Below, one piece after another: positions 34,732 through 44,089 of a DNA stretch of 64,000 nt (position 1 is the stretch's first letter; each line of letters starts with the position of its first letter). Below the pieces are notes generated by a model, which worked only from the letters and a program-made list of their open reading frames with translations, was not told the DNA's origin and did no database searches. The stretch is from an uncultured Phocaeicola sp. (GTDB lineage: Bacteria > Bacteroidota > Bacteroidia > Bacteroidales > Bacteroidaceae), in NCBI GenBank assembly GCA_944321015.1, contig CALUJS010000005.1, positions 32,501 to 96,500 of the forward strand. The letters run 5' to 3'. A program made the position numbers and the translations under genes.

Positions 34732-36711
34732 TTATTTCTTGGCGGCCTTCTTGGCTGCTTTCTCGGCGTTGCGTTTGTTCACGTAGTCCTTGAACAGCTG
34801 TCTCCAGTTGCGTCCGTTTTCGTTGAGATACTGCTCGCATTTGGTTTTGTAGACTTCAAACACTTGCGAGATGGCTTTCATGCTCTTGCATTCCAATGCC
34901 TCTTCGCGAGCCTGTTTCAGGTAGCCTTCGATTACCTTGGCTTCCTGGTCGGTCAGGTCGGGCACGATGGCGCGATAGCCCTGCATCGTGAAGGCCACCT
35001 TGCCCACGGTGTAGCCGTCGAACACCTTCTCTACCTGCTCGGGGGTGAGCACGCGGTTCAGGTCTTTTACCAGCCGTTCGTGTACCGATGCGGGAATGGT
35101 CTTGTCGGCCATCATCTCGCGCTCCACCTTGCTGAGTTTGCGTCCCGTGGCCTTGTCTACTTCGGGAATGATGGTGTAGGGATGGGTGTTGTGCCAGTCG
35201 CGCACGGCCCGGCGGTGGTTGTACACGGCTGTCGTGGCCAGGTTGGCGGCTTTCTCGTCGGTCAGGTTGAGGGCGGCAATGATTTCGCGCGCTTTCTTCA
35301 GGACGGATTCGTCGGCAGCTGCGGCGCGTACGGTCTGTTTGCCGAAATATTTGCCCAACCCGTTGATGGAGCGGATGGCGTTTTTGGGCAGGTTCTCGCC
35401 TTTCGGGCCGAAGCTGTACATGTTTTCAAACGGTTCGATGGTCACTTTGCTTTCATCGAGCTTGCTCTTGTCGAGTTGGAACACGTCGGCAAAGAAGTCA
35501 TAGACGGCATTGCGCTTGTTCGGACCGAAGTCATGTCCTTCCTTGGGGAGGTGTACGTTCGTCACTTTGTCGGCAGCGCCATAGAAGCCGTACACTTTCT
35601 GCAGGTACGGATATTCGAGTTTGGGTGTGCTGGCCGTCCAGTCTTTGCCGTCGGACACCACGCACATGGGTTTCGGAGCAAAGAGCGCGCCCAGCTCGGC
35701 GTTGCAGGTTCCGCCTCCGGCCAAAGTCACGGGCATTCCGCTCTCGCAGGGACAGCCGCCGTCGAAGTGAGATGCCAGACTCACTACCGGGCAGGCTGCC
35801 GTGTAACGGTCGTCGAGCACGCTGAGAAGCACGGTCTGCGAGCCGCCGCCGGAACCGCCGTTGACGCCCACGCGGGTCGTATCGACGTCCTTGCGGCTAA
35901 TCATGAAGTCCAGAATGGAAATGCCGTTCATGGCCTGAATGATGTGGGCAATGCTGGTATTGTGGCCGATGGAAGTGACTTGGAGGGCCGATTCGCCCCA
36001 TCCGAACAGGTCATAGTCTACGCAGATGGCTCCCATGCGGGCCAGGGTGCCCATGCGCTGCTGTTGATCTTCACGGTAACGGCCGTTGCCAAAGTGTCCG
36101 TTCGGGCAGATGATGAGGGCATGTTTGCCTTTGCTTCTCGGTGTGTAGATGGAGCCGCAGACGTACAGTCCGGGCAGGGTCTCCAGTGCGAAATTCTGCA
36201 CGGTGTAGCCGTCGTACTTCCGTACTTTCGACAGGATGGGCGCGTTGCCGGTGCGCATGGCCAGATATTTGTCTATCTGAAGCCGTTCGCGCACTTCTTT
36301 CTTCAGCACGGCCTTGCGTTTTTCAAAGCCGGCCTGGTCATTGTAGAGCGTGCACAGGTAGTTCAGGAGCTTTTCACCGTCGGCATCGGTGCGTCGGGGA
36401 TATTCGTATTTTTTCAGCTTATAGCGCGTGTCGCTTTGTTTCACGAACTTGTAGTCGAACGGCGCGAGTACGTTGGTCAGCGATTCTTCCACCGAATAGG
36501 GACGGATGCGGAAATCCGCGTAAGGCAGCACTTTGCCAACGGTGTCGATGTCGTAGGCAAGACGGACATTGAAGCGGGTGGAAATCTCTTCCAGCACTTC
36601 TCCCAGCGGGCGGGTGAACTGCCCTTCGAATGTGTTTTGTGCCTGGGCGGACAAGGCTGCGCAGGCCAACAGCGTGAGTGTGAGTTGTTTTTTCATTGTT
36701 TTGTTCTTCAT
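34732..36711 (-). CDS. STN domain - acetylesterase-like hydrolase - DUF3826 fusion
   Basis: The protein has 659 residues. After a signal peptide (cleavage near SAQAQ), residues about 27-100 look like an STN (secretin/TonB short N-terminal) domain: LGEVLEEISTRFNVRLAYD and EESLTNVLAPFDYKFV. Residues about 105-455 are an alpha/beta hydrolase of the acetyl-xylan-esterase type with nucleophile Ser287 (NGGSGGGSQT) and a candidate His in EGHDFGP. Residues about 470-650 resemble DUF3826, ending in a Lys/Ala-rich tail. STN domains belong to SusC-type transporters and FecR-linked receptors, so one on an esterase is odd. It probably removes acetyl or methyl groups from pectin. An ATG five codons downstream is an alternative start. 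Confidence 0.78.
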   Translation of the reverse strand: MKNKTMKKQLTLTLLACAALSAQAQNTFEGQFTRPLGEVLEEISTRFNVRLAYDIDTVGKVLPYADFRIRPYSVEESLTNVLAPFDYKFVKQSDTRYKLKKYEYPRRTDADGEKLLNYLCTLYNDQAGFEKRKAVLKKEVRERLQIDKYLAMRTGNAPILSKVRKYDGYTVQNFALETLPGLYVCGSIYTPRSKGKHALIICPNGHFGNGRYREDQQQRMGTLARMGAICVDYDLFGWGESALQVTSIGHNTSIAHIIQAMNGISILDFMISRKDVDTTRVGVNGGSGGGSQTVLLSVLDDRYTAACPVVSLASHFDGGCPCESGMPVTLAGGGTCNAELGALFAPKPMCVVSDGKDWTASTPKLEYPYLQKVYGFYGAADKVTNVHLPKEGHDFGPNKRNAVYDFFADVFQLDKSKLDESKVTIEPFENMYSFGPKGENLPKNAIRSINGLGKYFGKQTVRAAAADESVLKKAREIIAALNLTDEKAANLATTAVYNHRRAVRDWHNTHPYTIIPEVDKATGRKLSKVEREMMADKTIPASVHERLVKDLNRVLTPEQVEKVFDGYTVGKVAFTMQGYRAIVPDLTDQEAKVIEGYLKQAREEALECKSMKAISQVFEVYKTKCEQYLNENGRNWRQLFKDYVNKRNAEKAAKKAAKK

Positions 36712-36720
36712 ATAAAAAGG

Positions 36721-39489
36721 TTAAATAGCTTTCGTGAATGAGTGGGTGCCGCTTTTCACTTCCCGTGCCGCATTGTCGCCCGGCAGGTAGATTGAGGCTG
36801 TGCAGTTCACCGGAACGGTGACGTTGAGCTTGAATGTGCCGTTTTCGTGTGTCCATTCCACAGCCACTTCTCCATAGAGGGTGCGGCAAGTGCCTTTCAC
36901 ATGTTTCAAGTCGCCCACAGCCTGCGGACGGATAATCAGGTGCTGGCAGCCGGGATTCTCCGGGTCGGGACTAATGCCGACGAGCGACTTGTAAAACCAT
37001 TCTTCGATTTGTCCCATCATGAAGTGGTTCCACGAGGAGCCTTGGCGAGGGTCCCATTGCTCAGTCAGGGTGGTGGCGCCGAATTTCAGCTGGAAGCCGT
37101 ATCCGGGCGCTTCCTCATGATTGTGCATGGCATACATCAAGTCGTTCAGCCCGTTGTCGGCCAACACCTGGAAGAGGTAGCGGTTGCCCACGTCGCCGGT
37201 GGTGAGGCGTGTGCCGTGTGCCTTGATGTCTTTCACCAGATTGTCCAACACGGCCTGTCGGCGGTCGGACGGGACGAGGTCAAGGTAGAGAGCCAATGCG
37301 TTGGCACACTGGCTGCCGGTGTCATACTGGTTGGTCTCTTTGTGGAGGAAGCGGTTGTTGAAGGCCTCCTTTACGTCCTCGGACAGTGTCTGATAGTATT
37401 CTGCATCATATTTGTTGCCTACGATGGCAGCCGCTTCGGCCAGCTTGCAGATGTCCATGTAATAGTGGGCCGTGGCCACGATGGCTATCGACGTGTTGCG
37501 TGAGAATCCCGCACGGTGGATGCCGTCGTAGTCATACCAGTCGCCCAGGCCGAAATCCACGATGTGATTCTCGGCGCGCGAGGTCAGGTAGTCCACATAG
37601 CGTCGCATGTAGGGATAGTATTCGCGTATCAGGGAATCGTCTCCATAGGTGGCATAATACATGAACGGGAACAGCACCAATGTGCTGGCCCATTCGGGTG
37701 ACTCGGCAAACGGATCCATGCCCGGTCCCGCGAAGATGACATAGCAGGGTGCGATGCTGGGTATCATGCCGTCGGGGCGTTGCGCGTCGGCCACGTCGCG
37801 GATGACTTTCCGTCCGAACGTGGTGAGGTCGTAGTTGTAGAGCAGGCCGGGGCCGTTCAGGTGTACTTCCTCCAGCCAGCCCAGCTTCTCGCGGTGCGGA
37901 CAGTCGGTAAACACTCCCTGCATGTTGCTGCGCACGGCACGGTCAATCAGGCGGTGAGCCTGGGTGAAGATGGGGTTGGAGCATTCAAACGTGCCGGTCA
38001 CGGGGGCGGAGTTGTAAGTGAAGCACGACTGTATCTTTTGGATGACCGGGAGCTTCTGCGGGTTTTTCTGTCCTTTCAGCACGGCGCCTTCCACTTGAAT
38101 GTAGCGGAAACCATAGTACGTGAAACGCGGGTGCCATGTTTCCACGCCGTCGCCTTTGAGGGTATAGGTGTAGTAATATTGGCGTCCGGTCTGGCGTTGG
38201 TTGACGGCATTCTCATCGGTGAGCGCTTCTCCCACGAGGATGGTTACTCGTTGTCCGCGTTTGCCCTTCACGCTGATTTCGGGGAAACCGGCCAGGTTTT
38301 GCCCCATGTCGAACATGATGGCTGAGGGGTCAACTGTGCGCTTGGTTGATTGGCAGGCGGCAGTAACTTCTTCCGGAGTGAGTTTGTGTGTCTTCTGCAC
38401 GTCGTAACGTTCCATGATTTTCACGGGCGGAGCCTGTTGCGGGCGGAGCTGTCCCTTGGGACCCTCTTGCAGTACGACGGGCTTCCAGTGGGCGGCGTCG
38501 AAGCCGGGCTTGTCCCAGCCTTCCTGCTCCAGGCGGGCGTCATAGTCCTCGCCTCCGTACATTGTGTTGAACGTGATGGGGCTGAGGTCGTATTTCCAGT
38601 CGGCATCGGACTTGATGATTTCCTGTGAGCCGTCGGTGTAGTTGATGACGAGTTGGAACAAGAGGGTAGGTGCTCCGAAAGCCACTTGCAACTTGCGATA
38701 GCGGCCGCCTCCCATCACGTTGTAGAAACCGTTGCCCAGGATGACGCCGGCGGCATTGTTTCCTTCCTTCAAAAGGTCGGTCACGTCGTAAGTGTTGTAA
38801 TACACCGTTTTGTCATAGTCGCTGATGAGCGGTGTGAACTCTCCGTCGCCCACTTTCTGTCCGTTAAGCGACAATTCGTAGTGTCCCAGGCCGCATACGT
38901 AGGCCGTGGCGTTGGCAATGGCACGTGAGGCGGTGAAGTCCCGTCGCAGGCAGATGCTGCGCCAGGCCAGCGAATCAACTGCGTCCCATTCGGCCTTGGC
39001 TTTCTTCAGGCGGGCGCCTTCATAGGTGCGTCCTTCGGGAAAACGGGCATCTTTGTTGGTGATGGCTCCAATCCATCGGGCGTCGAAGAACTCCGTGCGG
39101 GGGGCCAGACGGAATTCCGTCTCCCGGCTCCAGTCGGAGGGGCGGCCTTGCTCGTCCCACACGCGGACACGCCACACGTAGCGTTCCATCGGGTTCAGTG
39201 CCCGGCCTTCATAGCGTACATGCTGACTTTGGGAAGATGACACGGTGCCGCTTTCCCACACGGGACGTTTGGTGCCGTCGGGCAGAAGTGCATAGACTTC
39301 AATGGCATAGGCTGTCTGCATGGTGCCGTCAGGGCCGCTCAGTTGCCAGCCGAAATGAGGGGTCGCAGTGGGCAGAGCCAGGGGAGAATCCATCATTTCG
39401 CATGTGGTGCGGGTTACATCAATGGCTTGCAGCGAAGCCGCTGCAAGCCATGAGAATATTCCTAAGAATGCTATTCGCTTGATGTTCAT
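36721..39489 (-). CDS. GH78 alpha-L-rhamnosidase
   Basis: This 922-residue secreted enzyme has a signal peptide from MNIKRIAFLGIF to about LQAID. Domains in order are the rhamnosidase N-terminal sandwiches (about 25-300), the concanavalin-like module (FDMGQNLAGFPEI), the (alpha/alpha)6 catalytic barrel with TDCPHREKLGWLEE, DFGLGDWYDY and GATTLTEQWDP, and a C-terminal sandwich. The acidic residues expected of GH78 are present. The start at 39489 is chosen over an ATG 14 codons upstream because it gives a clean signal peptide. The gene is nine bases from the esterase gene in the same operon. Confidence 0.92.
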   Translation of the reverse strand: MNIKRIAFLGIFSWLAAASLQAIDVTRTTCEMMDSPLALPTATPHFGWQLSGPDGTMQTAYAIEVYALLPDGTKRPVWESGTVSSSQSQHVRYEGRALNPMERYVWRVRVWDEQGRPSDWSRETEFRLAPRTEFFDARWIGAITNKDARFPEGRTYEGARLKKAKAEWDAVDSLAWRSICLRRDFTASRAIANATAYVCGLGHYELSLNGQKVGDGEFTPLISDYDKTVYYNTYDVTDLLKEGNNAAGVILGNGFYNVMGGGRYRKLQVAFGAPTLLFQLVINYTDGSQEIIKSDADWKYDLSPITFNTMYGGEDYDARLEQEGWDKPGFDAAHWKPVVLQEGPKGQLRPQQAPPVKIMERYDVQKTHKLTPEEVTAACQSTKRTVDPSAIMFDMGQNLAGFPEISVKGKRGQRVTILVGEALTDENAVNQRQTGRQYYYTYTLKGDGVETWHPRFTYYGFRYIQVEGAVLKGQKNPQKLPVIQKIQSCFTYNSAPVTGTFECSNPIFTQAHRLIDRAVRSNMQGVFTDCPHREKLGWLEEVHLNGPGLLYNYDLTTFGRKVIRDVADAQRPDGMIPSIAPCYVIFAGPGMDPFAESPEWASTLVLFPFMYYATYGDDSLIREYYPYMRRYVDYLTSRAENHIVDFGLGDWYDYDGIHRAGFSRNTSIAIVATAHYYMDICKLAEAAAIVGNKYDAEYYQTLSEDVKEAFNNRFLHKETNQYDTGSQCANALALYLDLVPSDRRQAVLDNLVKDIKAHGTRLTTGDVGNRYLFQVLADNGLNDLMYAMHNHEEAPGYGFQLKFGATTLTEQWDPRQGSSWNHFMMGQIEEWFYKSLVGISPDPENPGCQHLIIRPQAVGDLKHVKGTCRTLYGEVAVEWTHENGTFKLNVTVPVNCTASIYLPGDNAAREVKSGTHSFTKAI

Positions 39490-39582
39490 AGTTGTATGTG
39501 TGTTTGAAGATACAAGAGGATAAGTTGACAAGCCAACAAGGGATGGAATGTTCTCTTGTTGACTTGCTGTTGGAATCTTCTT

Positions 39583-42500
39583 TTAGAGTACGTCCGGGCA
39601 AACCAGACGGGAGAGTGTGTCGGAGTGTCCCACCTCTTTGCCGTCCATCAATACACGCAGGCCCTTGCCCATGTGATAGCGGCTGCCGTCCTTGTCCCAG
39701 AGGATGGTCAGGTTGCGGCCGTGATAGAGCACGTTGTCCAGACAGAACCAGTCCCATTTGCCTTCGGGCACGAGCGGATTGACTTCGATGGTGCGGTCGG
39801 CACGCGGGCGCAGTCCCACGATGCCCGTAATCATCAGGTCGTTGAAGGTCGAGTGGTTGTAATAGCGGCTGCGTTCGCGGTCGCCCATGAGCCATTGGCC
39901 GTTTACCTCGTCAAGATACTCTCCGATGTAAGGCCGGCCACGACGGTATTGCGACTCGACATACAGCTCCATCTGGCGGAAGAACACGCTGTCGCTCACT
40001 ACGGGAGTCTCCGTGCTGTTCAGATAGTTGGACAGACCGGTCAGGGTCTGGGCAGTGGCAAAGGGCCACACGGCACCGTCCCACTCGCAGGTGCCTACGC
40101 CGTGAGTGCGGAATTCCGGGTGACGGCGTTCGGCAGTGGTCAGACCGAAGGGAGCGGAGAAACCTTTCTCGTCGGTGAGCTGCAGCCAGGCAACTTCATA
40201 CTTCTTCTGGTTGTTGTTCGGCAGATTGAAATACCAGGGAATGTAGCCGATGGCCTCGCGCACGTTGGCCAGAGAGTCCGGACGGCGTGTCTCGAAGAAC
40301 TGTTGCTCTTCGTTCCACAGAAGCGTCTCGATGAGGCCTTTCAGCGTGTCGGCCTTGGCGGCATAGAGCTTGGAGGCCGCCTCGTCGCCGCGCATGGAAG
40401 CCATCTCCGAAAGGGCCAGCGCGTTGCCATACATGTAGCTGTTGATGGTGGGGCGGGCATACTTCTTACGGCGTCCGCCGCTGATGCTCTCTTCCATGCC
40501 GTCCTGCACGTCGCCCTGCCAGTAGAGCCCGTTGGGAAGGCGGTTGGTCGTCTCCCAGCGACGATACTCGGCATCAAGGTCTTTGTAGAGGTCGAGCATG
40601 TAGGCCTTGTCGAGGTTCACCAGGTAGCGGTCGTACACGGCCGACGGGTTCCACGAGCTGAATTTGTTCATCTTCGTCATGGCCTTTCCCTCGTTGCCGC
40701 GATACCATGTGTGCAGGATTTGGTCGAGATATTGCCCGTCTCTCAGCCAGCGGCTCTCACGTATGTGGTGGCCGATGGCGCAGGCGATGAGGTTGTACTT
40801 GTCGGCGTAGGAGCGCTGCACGAGGAACTCGGTCATGCCATAGCCCACGGGCGTCTCCTTGATGTGCTTGCGCAGGGTCCACCAGCGGTAGTAGTATATT
40901 TCCTCGAAGTTCTTCTGGGGGCACTCGAACAGGGGGACATTGGCGCGCATCCATTCGGCGGACTCCGCATTGGGGATGGCTTGCACGATGTTCTCGTCCT
41001 CCATCGTGTTGAAGTAGTCCACGTAGGGCTTGAACGCGTCAAATCGCAGCACAGAGGCGTGACCGTCGACGTCGGCCGACGAGGACTTGAAGTTGGCTAT
41101 GCGATAGACTGCCTCGGGGTCGGACGCGCCCGGATTGGGCATGTCCTCATATTGGTCGGCCCAGGTGTCGGGCGTGGGGAAGGTCGTGCGGGCCCCGGTG
41201 CGGAACTTCACGCGCTCAATGCTGTGCACGGGGGCGAAGAACATGCGTGTCACCTTCTTTTCCCCGTTGTTGAGCGTCAGCACCGAACTGCGGTTCTCGA
41301 CCGACAGGTCCATTTGGATGTGGTAGACCTTGCCCGGCTCATACTGGCACACCGTGCCATAGCGGGCGCCGCCCTTCGACCGCATGATGCCCTCGGGAGT
41401 GAGGTCGATGCGGGCGCAGGCCACACCGTTCTCGTCGAGGAACTCAATCTGCAGTTCGCCCCGGTCGTTCTGGTCGGCCATCAGGTCGAAGCTTACCGTG
41501 AGGGTCTTCGAGGCGGGTATCTTGCGCTCCGCCATGGCGGCGGCAAAGGGGTCTTTGTCCTTCAGTGTGAGCCAGGTGGTGCCGCCCTTCTCTTCCAGCG
41601 ACACGGGGGCCCACACGTAGGAGTTCAAGTTCCATGTGTCCAGCTCGGACAGATGCTTGTAGCGGGCGAAGTCGTCATCGGCATGGGCCGTGGCCTGGGT
41701 ACGTACGGGCACGGGGATGTGGGTCATCCACATGTCCTCCTTGCCCACGCTGAAGCTCACCCACAGGTCGCCGTCGGGAGGCGTGCCGTTGCCCTCCTGA
41801 ATGCCGCGCGCATACTGGGGACCGAACGACTTGTAGTTGCCTGCGTAGCGCATGGCGGGCACGTCGCCGTAGACCAGGTTGAGCGTAGTGTAGTTCAGCC
41901 CGTCGTCGCTGAGCGAGATGGCCAGAGGCCAGCGATATTCCGCCGGGTTGTATATGGTGGCATAGGTGCCGTCGCTCAGGCGTTGGCCCCAGATTTTGGC
42001 GTTGCTGTTCACAAATCCCTTAGCCCGGTTCACCGGTTGGCTCCACGTGTTTCCCCCGTCGGCACTCACGGATGTGAGGGCGTGCTTCCACAGTGCGGCA
42101 ATCTTGCCGTCGGGCAGGGTATACCAGTTGAATGCCTTGTAGGCCTTCTGCAGGGGGATTAGCGGGTCGTTGCGGTCGGCCTCCTCGACCCACTGCATCC
42201 GATAGAGGGGATTGGCCAGAATCTCCTCGCAGGCGCGGCGGAAGCCCTTGTCCTTGCATTTGGTGTAGTAGGGGTAGTCTGTCTTGTACTTGCCCCCCTT
42301 GTCGGGATTGAAGTCGTGGTTAAGGTAGATGAAGTAGATTGGCCCGAAGGTGCCGTCTTCCTTGATCTCTCTCACCACGCGGCCTATGCCGTTGCCATCG
42401 TTGGGGTCGTCCTCCTTCTTGTGCAGGCAGATGCCATAGTTGCCCATGGCGAGCAGACGCCCCTCTGTCGACACGTAGAACCCCACTCTCTGGTGCATGA

Positions 42501-42939
42501 TGGCCTTATCGCCCTTCCCCGCCACATACGGCAGGTCGGGCTTCTTGAACCCCTCGGGCACCTCATACTCGGGGAATAGCACCTCGGGGTCGGTCCACGT
42601 GTAGCCGTCCTCCGAAGTCTGTAGGAAGGTCACCGAGGGCGGCACGTGCTCGTCGACGGGGTCGGACAGGTAGTGCATGTAGAAACGCCCGTGCCAGTAG
42701 GCCATCATCGGCTGATGGTTGTAGGTCCATCCGTTACCGTTCGAGGCCGACGGATGCTCGCGGTTGGCGCGCATGGTCTGTATGTTGTGCACGCCCACGA
42801 CGGGCGAGAGGCCGCCGTCGTGACAGTTGGGGTCGGACAGCTCCGTCCCCGTGTAGTGTATCAGCTCCTGAGCCGCGAGGCTGCCCGTCGAGAGCAGGGC
42901 GGCGGCCAGGGCCGATGCCAGTGTCAGTGAATGTTTCAT
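39583..42939 (-). CDS. GH143-GH142 bimodular RG-II enzyme (BT1020-like)
   Basis: The protein has 1118 residues and a signal peptide to about LAAQE. Residues about 25-430 form a propeller with Asp-box-like turns (SEDGYTW, SADGGNTW, SDDGLNY). A beta-sandwich (about 430-620) follows. Residues about 650-1118 form an (alpha/alpha)6 barrel with GTCEWDGAVWPFATAQT and WLMGDRERSRYYNHSTFND. The order and length match what I know of BT1020, where GH143 releases Dha and GH142 releases beta-L-arabinofuranose from side chain D of rhamnogalacturonan-II. Assignment rests on architecture recalled from the literature, not a search. It is the second gene of the operon. Confidence 0.82.
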   Translation of the reverse strand: MKHSLTLASALAAALLSTGSLAAQELIHYTGTELSDPNCHDGGLSPVVGVHNIQTMRANREHPSASNGNGWTYNHQPMMAYWHGRFYMHYLSDPVDEHVPPSVTFLQTSEDGYTWTDPEVLFPEYEVPEGFKKPDLPYVAGKGDKAIMHQRVGFYVSTEGRLLAMGNYGICLHKKEDDPNDGNGIGRVVREIKEDGTFGPIYFIYLNHDFNPDKGGKYKTDYPYYTKCKDKGFRRACEEILANPLYRMQWVEEADRNDPLIPLQKAYKAFNWYTLPDGKIAALWKHALTSVSADGGNTWSQPVNRAKGFVNSNAKIWGQRLSDGTYATIYNPAEYRWPLAISLSDDGLNYTTLNLVYGDVPAMRYAGNYKSFGPQYARGIQEGNGTPPDGDLWVSFSVGKEDMWMTHIPVPVRTQATAHADDDFARYKHLSELDTWNLNSYVWAPVSLEEKGGTTWLTLKDKDPFAAAMAERKIPASKTLTVSFDLMADQNDRGELQIEFLDENGVACARIDLTPEGIMRSKGGARYGTVCQYEPGKVYHIQMDLSVENRSSVLTLNNGEKKVTRMFFAPVHSIERVKFRTGARTTFPTPDTWADQYEDMPNPGASDPEAVYRIANFKSSSADVDGHASVLRFDAFKPYVDYFNTMEDENIVQAIPNAESAEWMRANVPLFECPQKNFEEIYYYRWWTLRKHIKETPVGYGMTEFLVQRSYADKYNLIACAIGHHIRESRWLRDGQYLDQILHTWYRGNEGKAMTKMNKFSSWNPSAVYDRYLVNLDKAYMLDLYKDLDAEYRRWETTNRLPNGLYWQGDVQDGMEESISGGRRKKYARPTINSYMYGNALALSEMASMRGDEAASKLYAAKADTLKGLIETLLWNEEQQFFETRRPDSLANVREAIGYIPWYFNLPNNNQKKYEVAWLQLTDEKGFSAPFGLTTAERRHPEFRTHGVGTCEWDGAVWPFATAQTLTGLSNYLNSTETPVVSDSVFFRQMELYVESQYRRGRPYIGEYLDEVNGQWLMGDRERSRYYNHSTFNDLMITGIVGLRPRADRTIEVNPLVPEGKWDWFCLDNVLYHGRNLTILWDKDGSRYHMGKGLRVLMDGKEVGHSDTLSRLVCPDVL

Positions 42940-42965
42940 ATAGGTTCGTTTGCTATGGTTTCACA

Positions 42966-43922
42966 TTAGTCGTTTGCGGCGGCAGGGGCGTCGGTCCGCA
43001 TGGCCTTCACCAGCGAGGCCGGGGCGCGGAAGATAGTGCCGTGCTTGTGCCCTTTGGGTATGCTGATTGAGTCGGTGGCAGGCGTGAAGGTCTTGAAGTC
43101 CTCCGTGCGAGCCGCGCCGTAGGCATGGGTGCGGTAGTCGTCGTAGTAGATGAGCCACCCCTCGCCGTTGCGCACCGTCGTCGGTCCCTCCGTCAGGAAG
43201 CCGGTGAACGGTTCCGACGGCTCCGACCACGGCCCTCGCGGGTCAGAGGCGAAGGCCACCTTTATATTGCGCTGGGGCCGCGTGTTATCCTTCACCACCA
43301 TCACATAGTCGCCCTCGCCGCGCTTGAGCAGAGTAGCGTCGATGCAGCTGAAGCCCGGGTCATAGAACAGCCGTGGGGCGGAGAAGGTCTCGAAGTCCGC
43401 AGTGGTGACATACCACAGGCGATGGTTGTTGAGCGGGTCCTCTTCGCCTAAAGAGAACGCGCTGTCGGGCACACAGGAGGAATAGATGACCATGTACTCT
43501 CCCCGCGTGTCGTCATAGAACCACTCCGGCGCCCACACATTGACCGTGCTGCGGACGGAGTCCATGGCACCGATGCGCCGTTGCGCGCTCCAGTGCACGA
43601 GGTCCTTCGAGCGGGCATAACCGAAGCCCGTATCGCCACGCCACGAGATGGTCCATACGAGGTGGAACGTCGAGTCGGGCGTCACGATGATGGAGGGGTC
43701 CCTCAGGATGCTGTCGCCAATGACGGGAGTGAGCCACGTGCCCGGCAGGCTGTCCCAGCGGACGCCGTCCGTGCTCGTGAGGAAACGGAGTCCCTCCGTG
43801 GCAGGTTCGCGGAATGAGGTGAACATGTAAAGGTCGCGCGCTTCGTCGGCCGCGGGGCGGCTGCACGAGCCGAGGCCCGCCGCAAGGGCGAGCACGGCCA
43901 GAGCCTTGGTGAGTGTTTTCAT
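42966..43922 (-). CDS. GH43-like propeller glycosidase, lipoprotein
   Basis: This 318-residue protein has a lipobox LGSCSRP, so it is probably surface- or periplasm-anchored. The propeller carries ILRDPSI, WAPEWFYDD and LTEGPTT as candidate catalytic-site strands. It is paralogous to 14526-15500, which has a signal peptide without a lipobox. It is the first gene of the glycan operon, 43 bases after the -7 box at 43965. The substrate is unknown; an arabinose- or xylose-type linkage of pectin is plausible from context. Confidence 0.77.
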   Translation of the reverse strand: MKTLTKALAVLALAAGLGSCSRPAADEARDLYMFTSFREPATEGLRFLTSTDGVRWDSLPGTWLTPVIGDSILRDPSIIVTPDSTFHLVWTISWRGDTGFGYARSKDLVHWSAQRRIGAMDSVRSTVNVWAPEWFYDDTRGEYMVIYSSCVPDSAFSLGEEDPLNNHRLWYVTTADFETFSAPRLFYDPGFSCIDATLLKRGEGDYVMVVKDNTRPQRNIKVAFASDPRGPWSEPSEPFTGFLTEGPTTVRNGEGWLIYYDDYRTHAYGAARTEDFKTFTPATDSISIPKGHKHGTIFRAPASLVKAMRTDAPAAAND

Positions 43923-43964
43923 AATCAGACAGTGAGTTTTAAGTTAATCCATAGGTTGTGCTGA

Positions 43965-43996
43965 CAAAGATACAGCATAGTCCTTTAAGTTCCAAA
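43965..43996 (-). promoter_or_regulatory. Promoter of the RG-II-type enzyme operon
   Basis: On the minus strand TTTG (43993-43996), a 20-base spacer and TATCTTTG (43965-43972) match the Bacteroidetes housekeeping consensus without error. The -7 box is 43 bases before the first ATG. A housekeeping-type promoter, and no regulator gene nearby, suggests basal expression or control in trans. Confidence 0.75.
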
Positions 43997-44089
43997 CATA
44001 CACTCCGCAAGCCGCGCCCCCGGGCGGGACCTCCGGTTCGTCACTATTGACTGACGGCCGCCCCCGGGGTTTAATCGGCCCGGGCTTTT

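Noticed and set aside
39556..42162. 868-codon plus-strand open frame opposite the GH143-GH142 gene
   Set aside because: It is a mirror frame of a well-supported enzyme, without a ribosome site or domain.
43997..44089. Possible terminator between the NUDIX gene and the glycan operon promoter
   Set aside because: The region is very GC-rich with several weak complementarities but no clear stem followed by a T run, so it is not called.
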